Notes: a model not told the origin generated them from the sequence alone. Shown: positions 7,849 through 18,975, counted from the stretch's first letter. The stretch is 64,000 nt of DNA from an uncultured Shewanella sp. (GCA_947503555.1 CANNEE010000002.1:186001-250000); one strand, 5' to 3'. Program-made: numbers and translations.

Positions 7849-10800
7849 ATGGAAAAATCTAAATTACACACGTTTCGTAGCCGAATATTACTCTATATCG
7901 TATTGCCCCTTATCGTCATTATGGCGATTGTCTATGGGGTTAATGGCTGGCTTAATTACAAAGATCAAAAGGTGTGGCTGTTTGCCGAGTTAGAGCAGAA
8001 AGCCGACTTTGTAGCGACTCGTATGGAAGGTTTACTTCATGCGGCGCGCATTGATACTCAAGCTCTAGCCGATGACCTAGCTAATCTTGTCGATAGGGAT
8101 AAATTACGCGATAGCCGTATTTTGCAGCAAAGGTTAGCAAGACGCCTGCAGCGCAATCCTGATATTTTCGGCTCTGCAATTGCGTTTCGTAAAGACTATT
8201 TTCCCCACCAATCCTTATTAGCTCCCTATGCCTTTCGAGAAAATGGTGTTATCCAAACCATGGATATAGGCTCCGATGGCTATGACTATACCGATGGTAG
8301 TTGGAGTTGGTGGACCGATGCTATCGGTCGAGCTGGCGGCTTCTGGTCTCGGCCTTACTTTGATGAAGGGGCGGGCAATATTTTGATGCTGACTTACTCC
8401 TATGCTTTTGGGCAAGATAACCAAGATGGGGTTGTGACCTTAGATATCGCTTTAGATAGTTTGCCCGAGCGTTTAGGGGCCGTGAGTGAAGAGCTAGCGA
8501 TAGTCGATGGTAAAGGTAGAATGATCTATCACCCAGATCCTAAGCTGTTGATGTCCTATAGCGTAGATCAATGGTTGGCGGAAAATGAAAATAACGCCAA
8601 GGTGCTTGAGCGAATGTTGGCGGCCAATGCCAATATTGCGGGTCAACGCCAAGCGATGATCAGTGACAAAAGCGGCAAAGACTATCTCGCCAGCGTTGCC
8701 CATATTCCTGCTTTAGATTGGTGGATCATCATAATGACTCCAAAGCAGGAGTTGTTGCTGCGTTTTCTCAATGACTTTTCAAAGCTCACGTTGAATTTAG
8801 CCGTTTTATCTTTGCTGTTATTTGTCACAAGCGTCTGGGTTGCTAGACGACTCACTCGGCCTTTAGAGAAACTGGAAGAAGGGATAGTTGCCTTTGGTAA
8901 AGGCAATGATCTGAGATTAGCTGAAGATAGCTCAGCGGTAAAAGAGTTGGCCACGCTAAGTGCGAGCTTTAATCGTATGGCAGACTTGTTAGCTCAACGG
9001 GAGCAAGCACTACTCGACTCCAGAGGTAATCGTTTTGCCAGTTTGATAGATGGTATGAGTGATAAATCTTTCTATTGTTCCTTAGCTCCCAGTGGTGAGA
9101 TAGCTCAGGTTAGTAGCGGAGTGAAGAAGGTGCTTGGCATAGCGCCAGAGCTATTTAAGCGTAAGTATCAAAGATTATTCTCCGACAATCTAATCAATGA
9201 GAAAAACTGGCAGTACACAGATGAAGCCTTGCTCGGGAAGACTGTGCCGCCCCATCAAGTTGAGATGGTCGATGGTGAAGGCAAAATTAGGCGCCTAGAT
9301 GTTTTCATGCAGCCCTTGATGTCCGATGAGAAAGGAGTGATGTCGGTTGAGATCCTATTTAATGATATTACAGAGCAGTTCTCTGCAGCGGCTTGGTCAA
9401 ACGCCGTGTTAGAGGCGGCGCCAGAAGCCATGCTTATTGTTGATACTAAAGGGAAACTGGTCTTTAGCAATACCCGCTGCCAAGCACTATTTGGTTATAG
9501 TGGCAAAGAGATGCTCAATATGTCGGTAGAGAATCTGCTACCTAAACCTGCCCGTCATATGCATGTTGAGGCGAGGGAGAGGTTTCTGCAACAAGGGGTT
9601 GATAGGCCCATGAGCCAGGCTCGAGACTTAAAGGCACTTAAGGCTGATGGCACAGAGTTTCCTGTTGAGATTGGCTTAAGCATTTTACCGCAAGACCATT
9701 TAGGCCAGAGCCAGGTCGCAGCATCGATTAGGGATATGACGGTTAAACTGGCTACCGAGCAGAAGATTCGAGATAGTGAAAGCCGCTTTCGCGGCCTAGT
9801 GACCAATATTCCCAGTGCTGTTTATCGCACTCGTATTGGTGATACCTGGATAATGGAGTATGTCAGCGAAAACATTGCCCAGATAACCGGTTATCCTGCG
9901 TGGCATTTTATTGAAGAGGCTAAACGTAGTCTGGCGAGTTTGATTCTAAAAGACGATCTTACTCAGTGTCATGAGGTGATCAATAGGGGGATTGAGTCTG
10001 GGCAGACCTTTGAGGTGGATTATCGTATTCGTCATAAAGATGGAACCGAGAGGTGGATCCATGAGAAAGGTCGTGCCAGCTATGATGAGACGGGAACGGC
10101 TCTCTATTTTGATGGCAGTATTGATGATGTCACCGAGAGTAAGCTTGCCCAAGATAAACTGACTGAATCACAGCAGCAGTTAGAAACCATTACTGACTCC
10201 ATACCCAGCACTGTTTATCAGTTGATTTGGCATAGTGAGAGTAAACGCCGCTTTAGTTTTCTCTCTAGTGCCGCGACCTTGACCTTAGGAGTTCAGCGTA
10301 AAGAGTTGTTAGCGGATTTTGATGTGATAGCTAGCCGCTTCTTTCGCAGTGAAAAAGATAAGATTATTGGCGCTCTGTCGGGGACGAGTCATAAATCTCT
10401 GCAGTGGGTGGAAGAGTTTAGGTATAAACATCCCTATGGCGATGTACGTTGGCTACAGGCCGGAGCCAGAGGGACTCGTCAGGCCGATGGCGCTATCGTA
10501 TGGAATGGCTATTTGATGGACATTACCCAGCGAAAGCAGATAGAAACCGAACTTGCTTTAAGTGAAGCCCATTTTAAAGCCCTGTTTGATGGCGCAGGCA
10601 TTGGCATAGTGAATACCGACCCTAAAGGTTGCATCATAGATGGTAATGAACACTTTGCTCAGTATATTGGCCTGAGTATAGATGAGATGAAAGGGCGATT
10701 ATTTAGTGAGTTAGCTCACCATGAAGATCGCAAAGCCTTATCTCAAGTCATAAGCCAGTTCAGTGCTCTTGAGGTTGAAAACGATCATCTACAATGCCGA

Positions 10801-13182
10801 ATCATAGATAGAAAAGAGCAAACTATCTGGGTGGATATCAATTTCACCGCCTTGTTGGATGAGCAGCAAGTTAGTTCTTTGGTAATCACTCTTGCCGATA
10901 TTACTCAGTCTAAATTGCTTTCAGATCAACTGCAGCAGGCAAAAGAGGTGGCTGACGCTGCCAGTCAGGCTAAGAGCGATTTTCTTGCCAATATGTCCCA
11001 CGAGATCCGCACCCCAATGAATGCCATTATCGGCATGTCTCAGCTTTGCTTACAAACAGAGCTAGATCCTAAGCAACTCAATTATCTCAATAAAATAGAG
11101 CGTGCTTCTAAGTCATTACTCGGCATTATTAATGACATTTTAGACTTCTCAAAAATTGAAGCGGGTAAGCTAGATATAGAATTTGTGCCGTTCCAACTCG
11201 ATACGCTGTTAGAAGACTTAGCGGATATGTTTAGCGTGAAAATAGCGGAAAAACCGCTAGAGCTTATCTTCTCTGTGGCGCCTAATGTACCGAGGAAGCT
11301 AAAAGGCGATCCTTTAAGGTTGAGTCAGGTTCTGATTAATTTGATGAATAACGCCATTAAATTTACCGATAGCGGAGAGATTATTCTGGCTATCTCTTTA
11401 AGCTCGGCAACCGACGATATCGTCAAATTGACTTTTAGCGTCAGAGACACAGGTATTGGTATGACGCAGGAGCAGCAGGCTAAGCTGTTTGAGTCATTCA
11501 GTCAGGCCGATAGCTCAACAACCCGCAAGTATGGTGGTACAGGTTTAGGCCTTGCCATCAGTAGGCAACTGGTTGAACTGATGCAGGGGGACATTCATGT
11601 TGAGAGTGAAATTGGTAGAGGCAGCTGCTTTTATTTCGAACTTAATTTTGAGGTGCTACAGAGCCCAAGGTTAAAGCTTGCCAATGAGCTAGAAGGCATG
11701 CCGATTTTAGTGGTAGATGACAATGCCAGTGCTAGGGAGATAATGCAGTCTAGTTTGCAGACCATGGGCTTTATGGTCGATGTGGCCAAAGATGGTCAAC
11801 AGGCTGTTCATCTAGCAAGTGAAGCTAAATATCGATTGATATTGATTGACTGGAAAATGCCCGAGCTTGATGGCATAGCGACAGCAAAAGCCATTATGCA
11901 GAAACAACTTACTACTCAAGGTGAGCAATCGCCATTGATATTAATCGTATCGGCCCACGCTAGTCCTAGCTTGATGACTGAAATAGAAGAGCTAGGTTTA
12001 GCAGGCTTTATCAGTAAACCTATCAGTGCATCACGTTTGTTAGATGGTATTTTGGCTGCCCTTGGCAAGGAAGAGGGGGTGCCTATTCGCCGTCAAGGTG
12101 CTCAAGTCGACGCAAATCTGCTGCAATACTTGAAAAACAAGCGAGTACTTCTAGTTGAAGACAATGAAATGAACCAAGAGGTGGCCTGCGAATTTCTCGA
12201 GCAAGTTGGCGTGCAAATTACGCTCGCGGGCAATGGGCGTATTGCGCTAGAAAAGCTAATGCTTCAGCATTTTGATCTAGTCTTGATGGACTGTCAGATG
12301 CCAGTGATGGATGGTTATGAAGCCACTAGACAGATACGTAAGCTACCTGAGTTGGAAAATCTACCTATTATCGCTATGACGGCGAACGCCATGATGGAGG
12401 ATAGGGATAAGTGTCTGCAAGTGGGGATGAATGCCCATATAGCTAAGCCGATAGAAGTTTCGGCCCTTTATCGCGTCATGTTACAGCAACTTAGTATAGA
12501 TGTGAGCTCGAGTGAACTTACAGCTCATGAGCCTCACGTAGACGAGATAATGTCTTGGCCTGAGCATACAGATTTAGACGTTGACCGTGGTTTAGCCCTA
12601 GTGCAAAACTCGGCGAGTTTATATCGCCGCATTCTGCTTAGATTTGCTCAAGGTCAACGGGACTTTGCCCATAAGGTGAAAGAGGCGATGAAGGAGGGGC
12701 GAGTGCAAGATGCGGCGCGCTTCGCTCACACCCTTAAAGGTGTCGCTGGAAACTTAAGTTCTAGCCGCTTAGCGTTATTGGCTCACTCACTCGAAAGTCA
12801 GCTAGAGAAAGAGCAGGCCTACCAAAAAGAGTTAAAACAAATTGATGAGTTAGTTAATAACTTATGCGCTGTGATTCAAAGTTGGCAGGCGCAAATGAAT
12901 GTTAGTGATAAAGCACCTTTAGCCAAGAATGAAGATGAGGCGCATGAACAAAGCAAGGGGTTAGAGCACCAGCTTGATATTGAGCAAGTGAATCGCCGCT
13001 TGCTACTTATGTTTGAAGAAGCCGATGCTCAAGTGATTGAATACCTCTTCCAGCTAGAGCGAGAACTCACACAGGAACAATGGCAGCAATACTCGCCCTT
13101 AGTATCACTCTGTCAGCAATATCGCTTTGATGATGCGAAAACCCTGTTGATGACAAAAATCAGTCCTAATCGGCGTCTATAG
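7849..13182 (+). CDS. Hybrid sensor histidine kinase: Cache, HAMP, multiple PAS, HisKA/HATPase, two REC, HPt
   Basis: A 1777-residue membrane kinase. Order: TM1 (about 14-32), periplasmic Cache-type sensor to about 305, TM2 (about 310-330), HAMP to about 380, and roughly five PAS/PAC units (about 395-1030). HisKA follows with His1051 in [13 protein letters not shown], then HATPase with [16 protein letters not shown] and [13 protein letters not shown]1 has phospho-acceptor Asp1334 in [14 protein letters not shown]2 has Asp1481 in [11 protein letters not shown], and the HPt domain has His1627 in [11 protein letters not shown]. All four phosphorelay residues are intact. The gene lies 50 bases before a REC-HD-GYP gene that is its likely output. 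The signal is unknown. The ATG lacks a well-spaced ribosome site. Confidence 0.92.
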   Translation: MEKSKLHTFRSRILLYIVLPLIVIMAIVYGVNGWLNYKDQKVWLFAELEQKADFVATRMEGLLHAARIDTQALADDLANLVDRDKLRDSRILQQRLARRLQRNPDIFGSAIAFRKDYFPHQSLLAPYAFRENGVIQTMDIGSDGYDYTDGSWSWWTDAIGRAGGFWSRPYFDEGAGNILMLTYSYAFGQDNQDGVVTLDIALDSLPERLGAVSEELAIVDGKGRMIYHPDPKLLMSYSVDQWLAENENNAKVLERMLAANANIAGQRQAMISDKSGKDYLASVAHIPALDWWIIIMTPKQELLLRFLNDFSKLTLNLAVLSLLLFVTSVWVARRLTRPLEKLEEGIVAFGKGNDLRLAEDSSAVKELATLSASFNRMADLLAQREQALLDSRGNRFASLIDGMSDKSFYCSLAPSGEIAQVSSGVKKVLGIAPELFKRKYQRLFSDNLINEKNWQYTDEALLGKTVPPHQVEMVDGEGKIRRLDVFMQPLMSDEKGVMSVEILFNDITEQFSAAAWSNAVLEAAPEAMLIVDTKGKLVFSNTRCQALFGYSGKEMLNMSVENLLPKPARHMHVEARERFLQQGVDRPMSQARDLKALKADGTEFPVEIGLSILPQDHLGQSQVAASIRDMTVKLATEQKIRDSESRFRGLVTNIPSAVYRTRIGDTWIMEYVSENIAQITGYPAWHFIEEAKRSLASLILKDDLTQCHEVINRGIESGQTFEVDYRIRHKDGTERWIHEKGRASYDETGTALYFDGSIDDVTESKLAQDKLTESQQQLETITDSIPSTVYQLIWHSESKRRFSFLSSAATLTLGVQRKELLADFDVIASRFFRSEKDKIIGALSGTSHKSLQWVEEFRYKHPYGDVRWLQAGARGTRQADGAIVWNGYLMDITQRKQIETELALSEAHFKALFDGAGIGIVNTDPKGCIIDGNEHFAQYIGLSIDEMKGRLFSELAHHEDRKALSQVISQFSALEVENDHLQCRIIDRKEQTIWVDINFTALLDEQQVSSLVITLADITQSKLLSDQLQQAKEVADAASQAKSDFLANMSHEIRTPMNAIIGMSQLCLQTELDPKQLNYLNKIERASKSLLGIINDILDFSKIEAGKLDIEFVPFQLDTLLEDLADMFSVKIAEKPLELIFSVAPNVPRKLKGDPLRLSQVLINLMNNAIKFTDSGEIILAISLSSATDDIVKLTFSVRDTGIGMTQEQQAKLFESFSQADSSTTRKYGGTGLGLAISRQLVELMQGDIHVESEIGRGSCFYFELNFEVLQSPRLKLANELEGMPILVVDDNASAREIMQSSLQTMGFMVDVAKDGQQAVHLASEAKYRLILIDWKMPELDGIATAKAIMQKQLTTQGEQSPLILIVSAHASPSLMTEIEELGLAGFISKPISASRLLDGILAALGKEEGVPIRRQGAQVDANLLQYLKNKRVLLVEDNEMNQEVACEFLEQVGVQITLAGNGRIALEKLMLQHFDLVLMDCQMPVMDGYEATRQIRKLPELENLPIIAMTANAMMEDRDKCLQVGMNAHIAKPIEVSALYRVMLQQLSIDVSSSELTAHEPHVDEIMSWPEHTDLDVDRGLALVQNSASLYRRILLRFAQGQRDFAHKVKEAMKEGRVQDAARFAHTLKGVAGNLSSSRLALLAHSLESQLEKEQAYQKELKQIDELVNNLCAVIQSWQAQMNVSDKAPLAKNEDEAHEQSKGLEHQLDIEQVNRRLLLMFEEADAQVIEYLFQLERELTQEQWQQYSPLVSLCQQYRFDDAKTLLMTKISPNRRL

Positions 13183-13232
13183 TTAATAGGTGGTCTTTGG
13201 TGAAATCAACTGCTTGAAGAAAGGAGTGAGTT

Positions 13233-14252
13233 GTGGATAAGGCAAAGATATTGGTTGTCGATGATACCCCTGAGAATATCGATATCTTGGTAGGGATCTT
13301 AGGGGAGGAGTATAAGGTGCTGGTGGCGCTCGATGGAGAGAAAGCGCTGGAATTAGCGCGAAGAAACCCGCCGGATCTAATTTTACTGGATGTGATGATG
13401 CCAGGTATGAATGGTTATCAGGTCTGTGAAATCTTAAAAAGCCAGGCCGTTACTCGTTATATTCCGGTGATTTTTGTCACTGCATTATCGGAAGTGGCCG
13501 ATGAAACTCAGGGGTTTGCCCTTGGCGCTGTGGATTATATTACTAAGCCTATCAGTGCCCCTATAGTCTTGGCGCGAGTAAAGACTCAGCTCGCTTTGTA
13601 TGATCAGAAGCGTCTACTCGAATCCCAGGTCAAGGAGAGAACCAAGGAGCTTGATGAAACTCGCCATGAAATTATTAAACGCTTAGGACGTGCTGCCGAG
13701 TATAAGGATAATGAAACAGGCCTACACGTTGTAAGAATGAGTTACTTTGCGCGTTTACTCGCTCAAGAGGCTGGATTGCCAGCACACTTTTGCGAGCTGA
13801 TTTATAGTGCTGCTCCCATGCATGATGTGGGGAAAATTGGGACCCCCGATGCCATATTGAAGAAGCCTGATAAGCTCGATGATAAAGAGTGGTTAGAGAT
13901 GCAGCAACATGCTGTGATTGGTGGTGAGATAATCGGTGAGCATTCAGATCCTCTGTTGCAGATGGCAAGAAGAATAGCACTAACACACCATGAGAAGTGG
14001 GATGGTAGTGGTTATCCCAATCAACTTGTCGGTGAGGCCATTCCTATCGAAGGACGAATTGTTGCCATTGCTGATGTGTTTGATGCTCTGACTTCAGTGC
14101 GTCCCTATAAACAGGCCTGGTCGGTAGAAGAGGCGATGGAGTTACTTGAGCGAGAATCGGGTAAACACTTTGACCCTAACTTGCTTGTGCATTTCAAGGC
14201 TGTGTTGCCAGAGGTGACTAAGGTGATGGCGCGATATCAAGAAAAAGAATGA
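13233..14252 (+). CDS. Response regulator with HD-GYP cyclic-di-GMP phosphodiesterase domain
   Basis: A 339-residue RpfG-like protein. The N-terminal receiver has acidic residues in VVDDT and acceptor Asp53 in LILLDVMMPG; a coiled linker follows (about 125-155). The HD-GYP domain has His197-Asp198 in MHDVGKIG and the diagnostic GYP at 260-262 in HHEKWDGSGYP. Proteins with the full motif hydrolyse c-di-GMP (and sometimes cGAMP). The GTG start is supported by AAGGAGTGAG about 5 bases upstream. Being the second gene behind the hybrid kinase, it probably receives phosphate from that kinase's HPt domain and lowers c-di-GMP, affecting motility or biofilm. The pairing is inference from adjacency. 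Confidence 0.92.
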   Translation: MDKAKILVVDDTPENIDILVGILGEEYKVLVALDGEKALELARRNPPDLILLDVMMPGMNGYQVCEILKSQAVTRYIPVIFVTALSEVADETQGFALGAVDYITKPISAPIVLARVKTQLALYDQKRLLESQVKERTKELDETRHEIIKRLGRAAEYKDNETGLHVVRMSYFARLLAQEAGLPAHFCELIYSAAPMHDVGKIGTPDAILKKPDKLDDKEWLEMQQHAVIGGEIIGEHSDPLLQMARRIALTHHEKWDGSGYPNQLVGEAIPIEGRIVAIADVFDALTSVRPYKQAWSVEEAMELLERESGKHFDPNLLVHFKAVLPEVTKVMARYQEKE

Positions 14253-14281
14253 GGCTCACCTATAGCAGTTATGAGCCTCAT
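14249..14281. terminator. Inverted repeat between convergent genes, probable terminator
   Basis: ATGAGGCTCA / TGAGCCTCAT, a perfect 10-bp stem with a 13-base loop starting at the stop codon of the HD-GYP gene. The U-tract is poor (TGTTTATG), so termination strength is uncertain. It may serve both this gene and ygfZ. Confidence 0.5.
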
Positions 14282-14302
14282 GTTTATGCTCTAATACTTG
14301 AT

Positions 14303-15262
14303 TTATTCAGCTTCTTCTAATGAGTACGGAAGAGGCTGAATGGTGAGTGTTGACAGTTCATCATCGGCAAAGCGCAGTTTTGCATCTAGGGGGGTGTCGT
14401 TAGCTAATACTGCCGTTAGCAGGATTTGGTTATCTCTTTGTACCCACTCGATTATATTGCCTGCTTTTTTAAAGCCATCTTCTAGGGCGATTTCAAGTTT
14501 ACTCTCTAGGCCTAGATGCTGAGCATATTGACCTTGAATGATATACATGGCGCGTTTGTTACCGCCACGATACTTCATGCGAGCCACAGTCTCTTGCCCC
14601 ATATAGCAGCCTTTAGTAAAGCTGATGCCATCAAGCGCCTGTAGGTTGCACATTTGAGGCACAAATTGATTTGCGTGTTCGGCGCTGAGGTTAGGGTAGC
14701 CTGCCGCTATCTCGACTTGCTGCCACGCACTTGAGTCATATATGGTTTGCCCTTCAAGTAATGAGGCGTGATTGTCACCATTAAGCATCAAGATAAAACG
14801 CTCGCTATCTTTGATGATAAAGCCTTGCTCTATTGGGGTGATATTTTGGGAAATGGCGCCAAACTTCTGAGTTATCCAACTTGAGGCATCTGTGCCAGCA
14901 ATACCATAGAGCTCGAATTCAGCGCTGGTGTCTTTGAGTTCGACTTTGCTAAATACTGCATATTTCTGAAGCTGAGGAAGATCGACGGCTAAGGCGGATC
15001 TTGGTAGTAGCATATGTACAGCCTCACCAGCTTTAAAGGCTCTAAAACTTGCAAGCATTTTGCCTTTGGGGTCACAGTGAGCACCCCAACACCAAGCGTT
15101 GTCATCAAGCCCAGTAATATCGGCGGTAACTTGGCCATGAAGGAAAGACTGAGCTTGTTCATCTGTGATAGTGATGGTGCCCATATGCGACAGTTTGCTT
15201 ATCACTAGCTCTGGCAAAGTGCCATCGAGAGGCCAGTTTGGCTGAGAAATCGAAATAGTCAT
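14303..15262 (-). CDS. ygfZ: YgfZ, tRNA-modifying / Fe-S cluster repair protein
   Basis: A 319-residue folate-binding protein of the GcvT-like fold. The signature KGCYMGQE is present with Cys219, the residue required in YgfZ for function in maintaining Fe-S enzymes such as MiaB and for thiolated tRNA modification. The N-terminal fold, with SFLHGQVTADIT and GAHCDPKGKMLASFRAF, also matches. The length agrees with the E. coli protein (326). It reads leftward after serA but is separated from it by a terminator, so it is probably expressed alone. Confidence 0.9.
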   Translation of the reverse strand: MTISISQPNWPLDGTLPELVISKLSHMGTITITDEQAQSFLHGQVTADITGLDDNAWCWGAHCDPKGKMLASFRAFKAGEAVHMLLPRSALAVDLPQLQKYAVFSKVELKDTSAEFELYGIAGTDASSWITQKFGAISQNITPIEQGFIIKDSERFILMLNGDNHASLLEGQTIYDSSAWQQVEIAAGYPNLSAEHANQFVPQMCNLQALDGISFTKGCYMGQETVARMKYRGGNKRAMYIIQGQYAQHLGLESKLEIALEDGFKKAGNIIEWVQRDNQILLTAVLANDTPLDAKLRFADDELSTLTIQPLPYSLEEAE

Positions 15263-15358
15263 AGAAAATCCTGAGCTTAAAGAAGAGTGATGGCTCGATT
15301 GTAGCTCACTTTAACTAAGCTAAAAAGCGACCCTTATCTGAATTAGTCGATAATATGA

Positions 15359-15384
15359 AAAAGCAGCCCAAGAAGGCTGCTTTT
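15359..15384 (-). terminator. Terminator of serA
   Basis: AAAAGCAGCC / GGCTGCTTTT, a perfect 10-bp stem with a 6-base loop. It lies 23 bases beyond the serA stop on the minus strand and ends in a T-run in that direction. Confidence 0.85.
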
Positions 15385-15406
15385 ATTGATGAGCAAACTA
15401 TGTTGA

Positions 15407-16636
15407 TTAATACAATAAGCGAGTGCGGATTGTGCCATCAATAGCCTTAAGCTGATCAAAGGCTTCGTCTGCTTGGTGGGTTTCCACCTCCATCACAACA
15501 TAACCAATATCAGCGGTCGTTTGCAGGTATTGAGCCGCAATGTTAATACCTTTCTCGGCAAAGGCTTGGTTAATTTTTATCAAGGTACCTGGGCGATTAT
15601 GGTGAATATGAAGCAATCGAGAGGTATCTTTATGTTGTGGTAGGGATACTTCAGGGAAATTCACTGCAGAAACAGTGGAACCATTATCTGAGTATTTGGC
15701 GAGCTTACCAGCGACTTCCATACCAATATTTTCCTGAGCCTCGGCAGTGCTGCCACCCACATGAGGGGTCAAAATGACATTGTCGAGTCCGCGAAGTGGG
15801 CTGATAAATTCATCATTATTTGACTTAGGTTCAACGGGGAACACATCGATTGCCGCGCCGGCCAAGTGAGACTCGGTTAAGGCTTCAGTCAGCGCTGGAA
15901 TATCTACCACTGTGCCACGGGACGCATTGATTAAAATACTGCCTTGGCGCATACACGCAAGCTCAGTTGCCGCAATCATATTTTGAGTCTGAGGTGTTTC
16001 AGGCACATGTAGGCTGACAATATCAGATAATGAAAGTAGCTGTTCTAATGAGTGAACTTGCTGTGCATTACCGAGTGGTAGCTTATCTTGGATATCATAG
16101 AAGATGACTCGCATACCTAAGGTTTCAGCCAGAATACCTAGTTGGGTACCGATATGACCATAACCTATAACACCTAAGGTCTTACCACGAACTTCATAGC
16201 TGCCACTGGCACTTTTTAGCCAGCCCCCTCTGTGTGCATGGGCATTTTTTTGAGGAATGCCACGCATCAACATGATGATTTCTCCTAACACTAATTCGGC
16301 TACGCTGCGCGTGTTGGAGAATGGAGCATTGAATACTGGGATCCCTAATTTCTCAGCTGCGGTCAGGTCTACTTGGTTAGTACCAATACAAAAGCAGCCG
16401 ATACCGACTAACTTTTTAGCTTCAGCAAGCACGGCTTCAGTTAACTGAGTCCGGGAACGAATACCAACAAAATGAGCATCTGAGATGGAAGCGATAAGGG
16501 CTTCTTCACCTAAGGAGGCCTTATGGTATTCAATATTGGTGTAACCCGCTCGTTTGAATACATCTACTGCAGATTGGTGAACGCCTTCTAACAGCAGGAT
16601 CTTGATTTTATCCTTGTCCAGCGAGTGCTTCGCCAT
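15407..16636 (-). CDS. serA: D-3-phosphoglycerate dehydrogenase
   Basis: A 409-residue enzyme that oxidises 3-phosphoglycerate with NAD+, the first committed step of serine synthesis. The NAD-binding motif GVIGYGHIGTQLG lies near residues 155-167. Catalytic residues are in ILINASRGTVVDIPAL (Arg), DVFPVEPKS (Glu) and LTPHVGGSTAEA (His). A C-terminal ACT domain begins about residue 335 (RLLHIHHNRPGTLIKINQA) and confers serine feedback in the E. coli enzyme. The length is close to E. coli SerA (410). The ATG at 16636 matches the family N-terminus KDKIKILLLEGVH. Confidence 0.96.
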   Translation of the reverse strand: MAKHSLDKDKIKILLLEGVHQSAVDVFKRAGYTNIEYHKASLGEEALIASISDAHFVGIRSRTQLTEAVLAEAKKLVGIGCFCIGTNQVDLTAAEKLGIPVFNAPFSNTRSVAELVLGEIIMLMRGIPQKNAHAHRGGWLKSASGSYEVRGKTLGVIGYGHIGTQLGILAETLGMRVIFYDIQDKLPLGNAQQVHSLEQLLSLSDIVSLHVPETPQTQNMIAATELACMRQGSILINASRGTVVDIPALTEALTESHLAGAAIDVFPVEPKSNNDEFISPLRGLDNVILTPHVGGSTAEAQENIGMEVAGKLAKYSDNGSTVSAVNFPEVSLPQHKDTSRLLHIHHNRPGTLIKINQAFAEKGINIAAQYLQTTADIGYVVMEVETHQADEAFDQLKAIDGTIRTRLLY

Positions 16637-17609
16637 GTGTGTTTACCTTCTCGTCTATGTTGTGAATTCGTGCGCTAGGTCTCATTTGGATTCGGGCAAT
16701 TTGCGAACATATCACACAGCCTGTTGCAGACTGAATGATAGCAACCAAGCATGAGCTGCTTGTTGCACTGTTTGCCTGAAAAGACACTCAGTCAAAGTAG
16801 CATTTTTTTTGCGCTCTGTGGAGGGATAGATGGCTAAATAATGTGAAAAATTTCTATGTTAACGATTGATGTGGAAGTGTGTATGTCAATAGGCTTGGTG
16901 TATGAGTATGTATTTTATGTTTTTTTTGGCTCCTTTAGGTAAAAAGTGAAAAACTATTCAATATATGTCGCTGCTAACAGATATATCTTATTCATCACCT
17001 CTACTATGAATTTAAAATCATAGTTTCTTAGCGGGATTAACTATACTGTTTCTATTTTATAACGATTAAAGTGGTGCCCTAAAGTATAAATACAATTTAG
17101 TTTTGTATTTAATTTATACAGTTTGGAAGGCTGTTTTCTCCTGAAGTTCATTAGTTTTGTTTTTCTTTTTTGTTTTGATTAGAGAATAGTGTTGGGTGTT
17201 GAATGTTTGATAAATGTAACAAGCCTTGTTAATTAAGGTGTTTTCTTTATCCTATTATTGAAACACATGTAGGTTTGATTAAGTATGCAATTGCGTTTTC
17301 TGGCTATTTTTATAAAAAATAAAATTTATAGCCTTGTAAACATTGATATGGCTTTAACCTAATTGTCATTAAGCCATGCTAAAAGCGCTTTCTATAGGGT
17401 ATGGCGTTCCATATTTAAGCTTTTAACATTAATTATTTTTGAAAAAACCTTACACTTGTTTTGAGTATTTATTCAGTTGTTGGCGTGCACCATTCACTTT
17501 CTTGTTGTGAATGATTATCTGTATAGATTATTAAACTATTTATTTCATGCTGTTACGTTTGATTTAGTTGTTTAGGTTATACATTTTAATGTTTATTTTT
17601 TCACTATTT

Positions 17610-17625
17610 GAAGTGATCGTTATCT
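17610..17625. promoter_or_regulatory. Palindrome upstream of the porin operon
   Basis: TTATCT-CTCT-AGATAA, 6-bp arms with a 4-base centre, about 265 bases before the porin start. It could be an operator; no known consensus is matched. Confidence 0.3.
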
Positions 17626-17695
17626 CTCTAGATAATAGTAAAATGTGATCAACCCCCTTCTATTTGCTCAATATCTTTGCAACAATCCTCGCGGA

Positions 17696-17712
17696 CGTTA
17701 ATAAAATTAACG
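17696..17712. promoter_or_regulatory. 17-bp perfect palindrome upstream of the porin operon
   Basis: CGTTAATAAAATTAACG, with 7-bp arms around AAA, 177 bases before the porin ATG. Its symmetry and position suggest an operator for a dimeric regulator; the regulator is unknown. Confidence 0.4.
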
Positions 17713-17889
17713 GCAATATTATAATAATGGGGTTGAATATATGAAATTTGTAACAAAGCTATCGGCGATTTCGCCATCAAATTCTCCACCTACCTGAGCA
17801 CTCTACGGCTTAAGATTTACTAATAAACATTTTTAATTTTTATTTCAGTCTATTTAAGGCTGACAAATTACTAATCGGAAGTAACAGCA

Positions 17890-18942
17890 ATGTTAAAGAA
17901 ATCAACTATTGCAATTGCCTTAGCGACTATGTTTAGTGCTGGTGCAGTCAATGCTGTAACCCTAGATGGTGCAAGCAAAGGGGATCATGTTCGCCTATAT
18001 GGTGAAGTAGGTGTAGGTGGTCATTTCGAGACTAATCCAGATTACAACCATGACGAGTTTTGGGATACCAAGGGCTATGTGGATGATAGCTTCGCAACCA
18101 TGGGTGTAGAAGGTCAGCGTCAACAGTTTACTTACCGCCTAGAGTTAGACTATCAACGTCGTAACTGGCTGGGTGGTGATGGTGAGTTTGAACTTGCTAT
18201 CGATAAAATGTACGTGGGTTATAAGTTCACTGAACAGCAGTGGATTGAGTTGGGCCTAACTGATACGGCATTCGACGATTTTGATCACTATGGTGACTTC
18301 ACTTTCAACAAATCTGTTGAAACCGGTGAAGCGGGTGACCAAGAGAACACAATTAAGTACCAAGCTGATTTTGGTGAACTCATTTTCGGTGCTTCTTATT
18401 CTTATGATGGTGAGCATAAGAGTGGTGCGGCTCAAGGCGATATCATTAACGGTTATGTTGGCTATATGTCAGACCTGTTTTCTGTCGTCATTGGCCTAGA
18501 AACACGTGGTGGTTCAAATGGTGTTTCTAAGTATGGTGAGCAGGAGCAGATTGGCTTTGGTGCTCGCTTAAAAGTGATGCCTGAATTGGTTCTAGGTGTG
18601 AACGGCTTTATCGAAGACGAAGATTTAGCGACTCGCAAGAGTGGTGAAGTTTACCTAGATTATCAAACTTTCCGTAACAAAGGTTTGACCGTAAGTGCTA
18701 AGTACGATCTGACTGACCGTTGGGAAGTGATCAGCTCTGTCAACCATGAAGAATACGAAGGCTGGGATCTTATTGGCCCTAACTACGACTACTCTAAATT
18801 GCCTCCAGAGTATGGCAAAGAGCGTCGTTGGGCTAGCTTAGGTGTTAACTACCGTCCAGCTCGTGACATAGTGCTATCTCTAGAAGGCCGAGTGGGTGAA
18901 GCGCCAGAAGCCGCCTATGCCTATGCACGTATGTACTTCTAA
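17890..18942 (+). CDS. Outer-membrane porin
   Basis: A 350-residue beta-barrel precursor. The signal peptide ends at AGAVNA (about residue 22). The mature part alternates polar and hydrophobic residues in amphipathic strands (VRLYGEVGVGGHF, QFTYRLELDYQRR) and ends in ARMYF with the terminal Phe typical of BAM substrates. The overall look is that of general Gram-negative porins. It is the first gene of a set that continues with two secreted nucleases; the next gene starts 33 bases later. It may therefore let nucleotides, oligonucleotides or phosphate into the periplasm, which is an inference from context. GGAAG lies 8 bases before the ATG. Confidence 0.85.
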   Translation: MLKKSTIAIALATMFSAGAVNAVTLDGASKGDHVRLYGEVGVGGHFETNPDYNHDEFWDTKGYVDDSFATMGVEGQRQQFTYRLELDYQRRNWLGGDGEFELAIDKMYVGYKFTEQQWIELGLTDTAFDDFDHYGDFTFNKSVETGEAGDQENTIKYQADFGELIFGASYSYDGEHKSGAAQGDIINGYVGYMSDLFSVVIGLETRGGSNGVSKYGEQEQIGFGARLKVMPELVLGVNGFIEDEDLATRKSGEVYLDYQTFRNKGLTVSAKYDLTDRWEVISSVNHEEYEGWDLIGPNYDYSKLPPEYGKERRWASLGVNYRPARDIVLSLEGRVGEAPEAAYAYARMYF

Positions 18943-18975
18943 TCCGTATCGAATTTTAATTTTATCGAGTTTGTT

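Larger units (their letters stand above)
16637..17889. other. 1.25-kb AT-rich non-coding region between serA and the porin
   Basis: No reading frame of convincing length, no tRNA and no mobile-element ends are visible on either strand. The stretch from about 16,800 is strikingly AT-rich with many T- and A-runs. It separates the divergent serA and porin promoters. Two palindromes lie in its right half and are listed separately. I looked for tandem TGTCA-type PhoB boxes and did not find a convincing one. Confidence 0.6.

Noticed and set aside
17741-17797. Short 18-codon frame starting ATGAAATTTGTAACA before the porin gene
   Set aside because: Too short to support, no ribosome site, and no regulatory-peptide codon pattern.
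17340-17889. Possible PhoB boxes upstream of the porin operon
   Set aside because: Isolated TGTCAT and TGTAACA-like strings occur, but not in the tandem 11-base spacing required.
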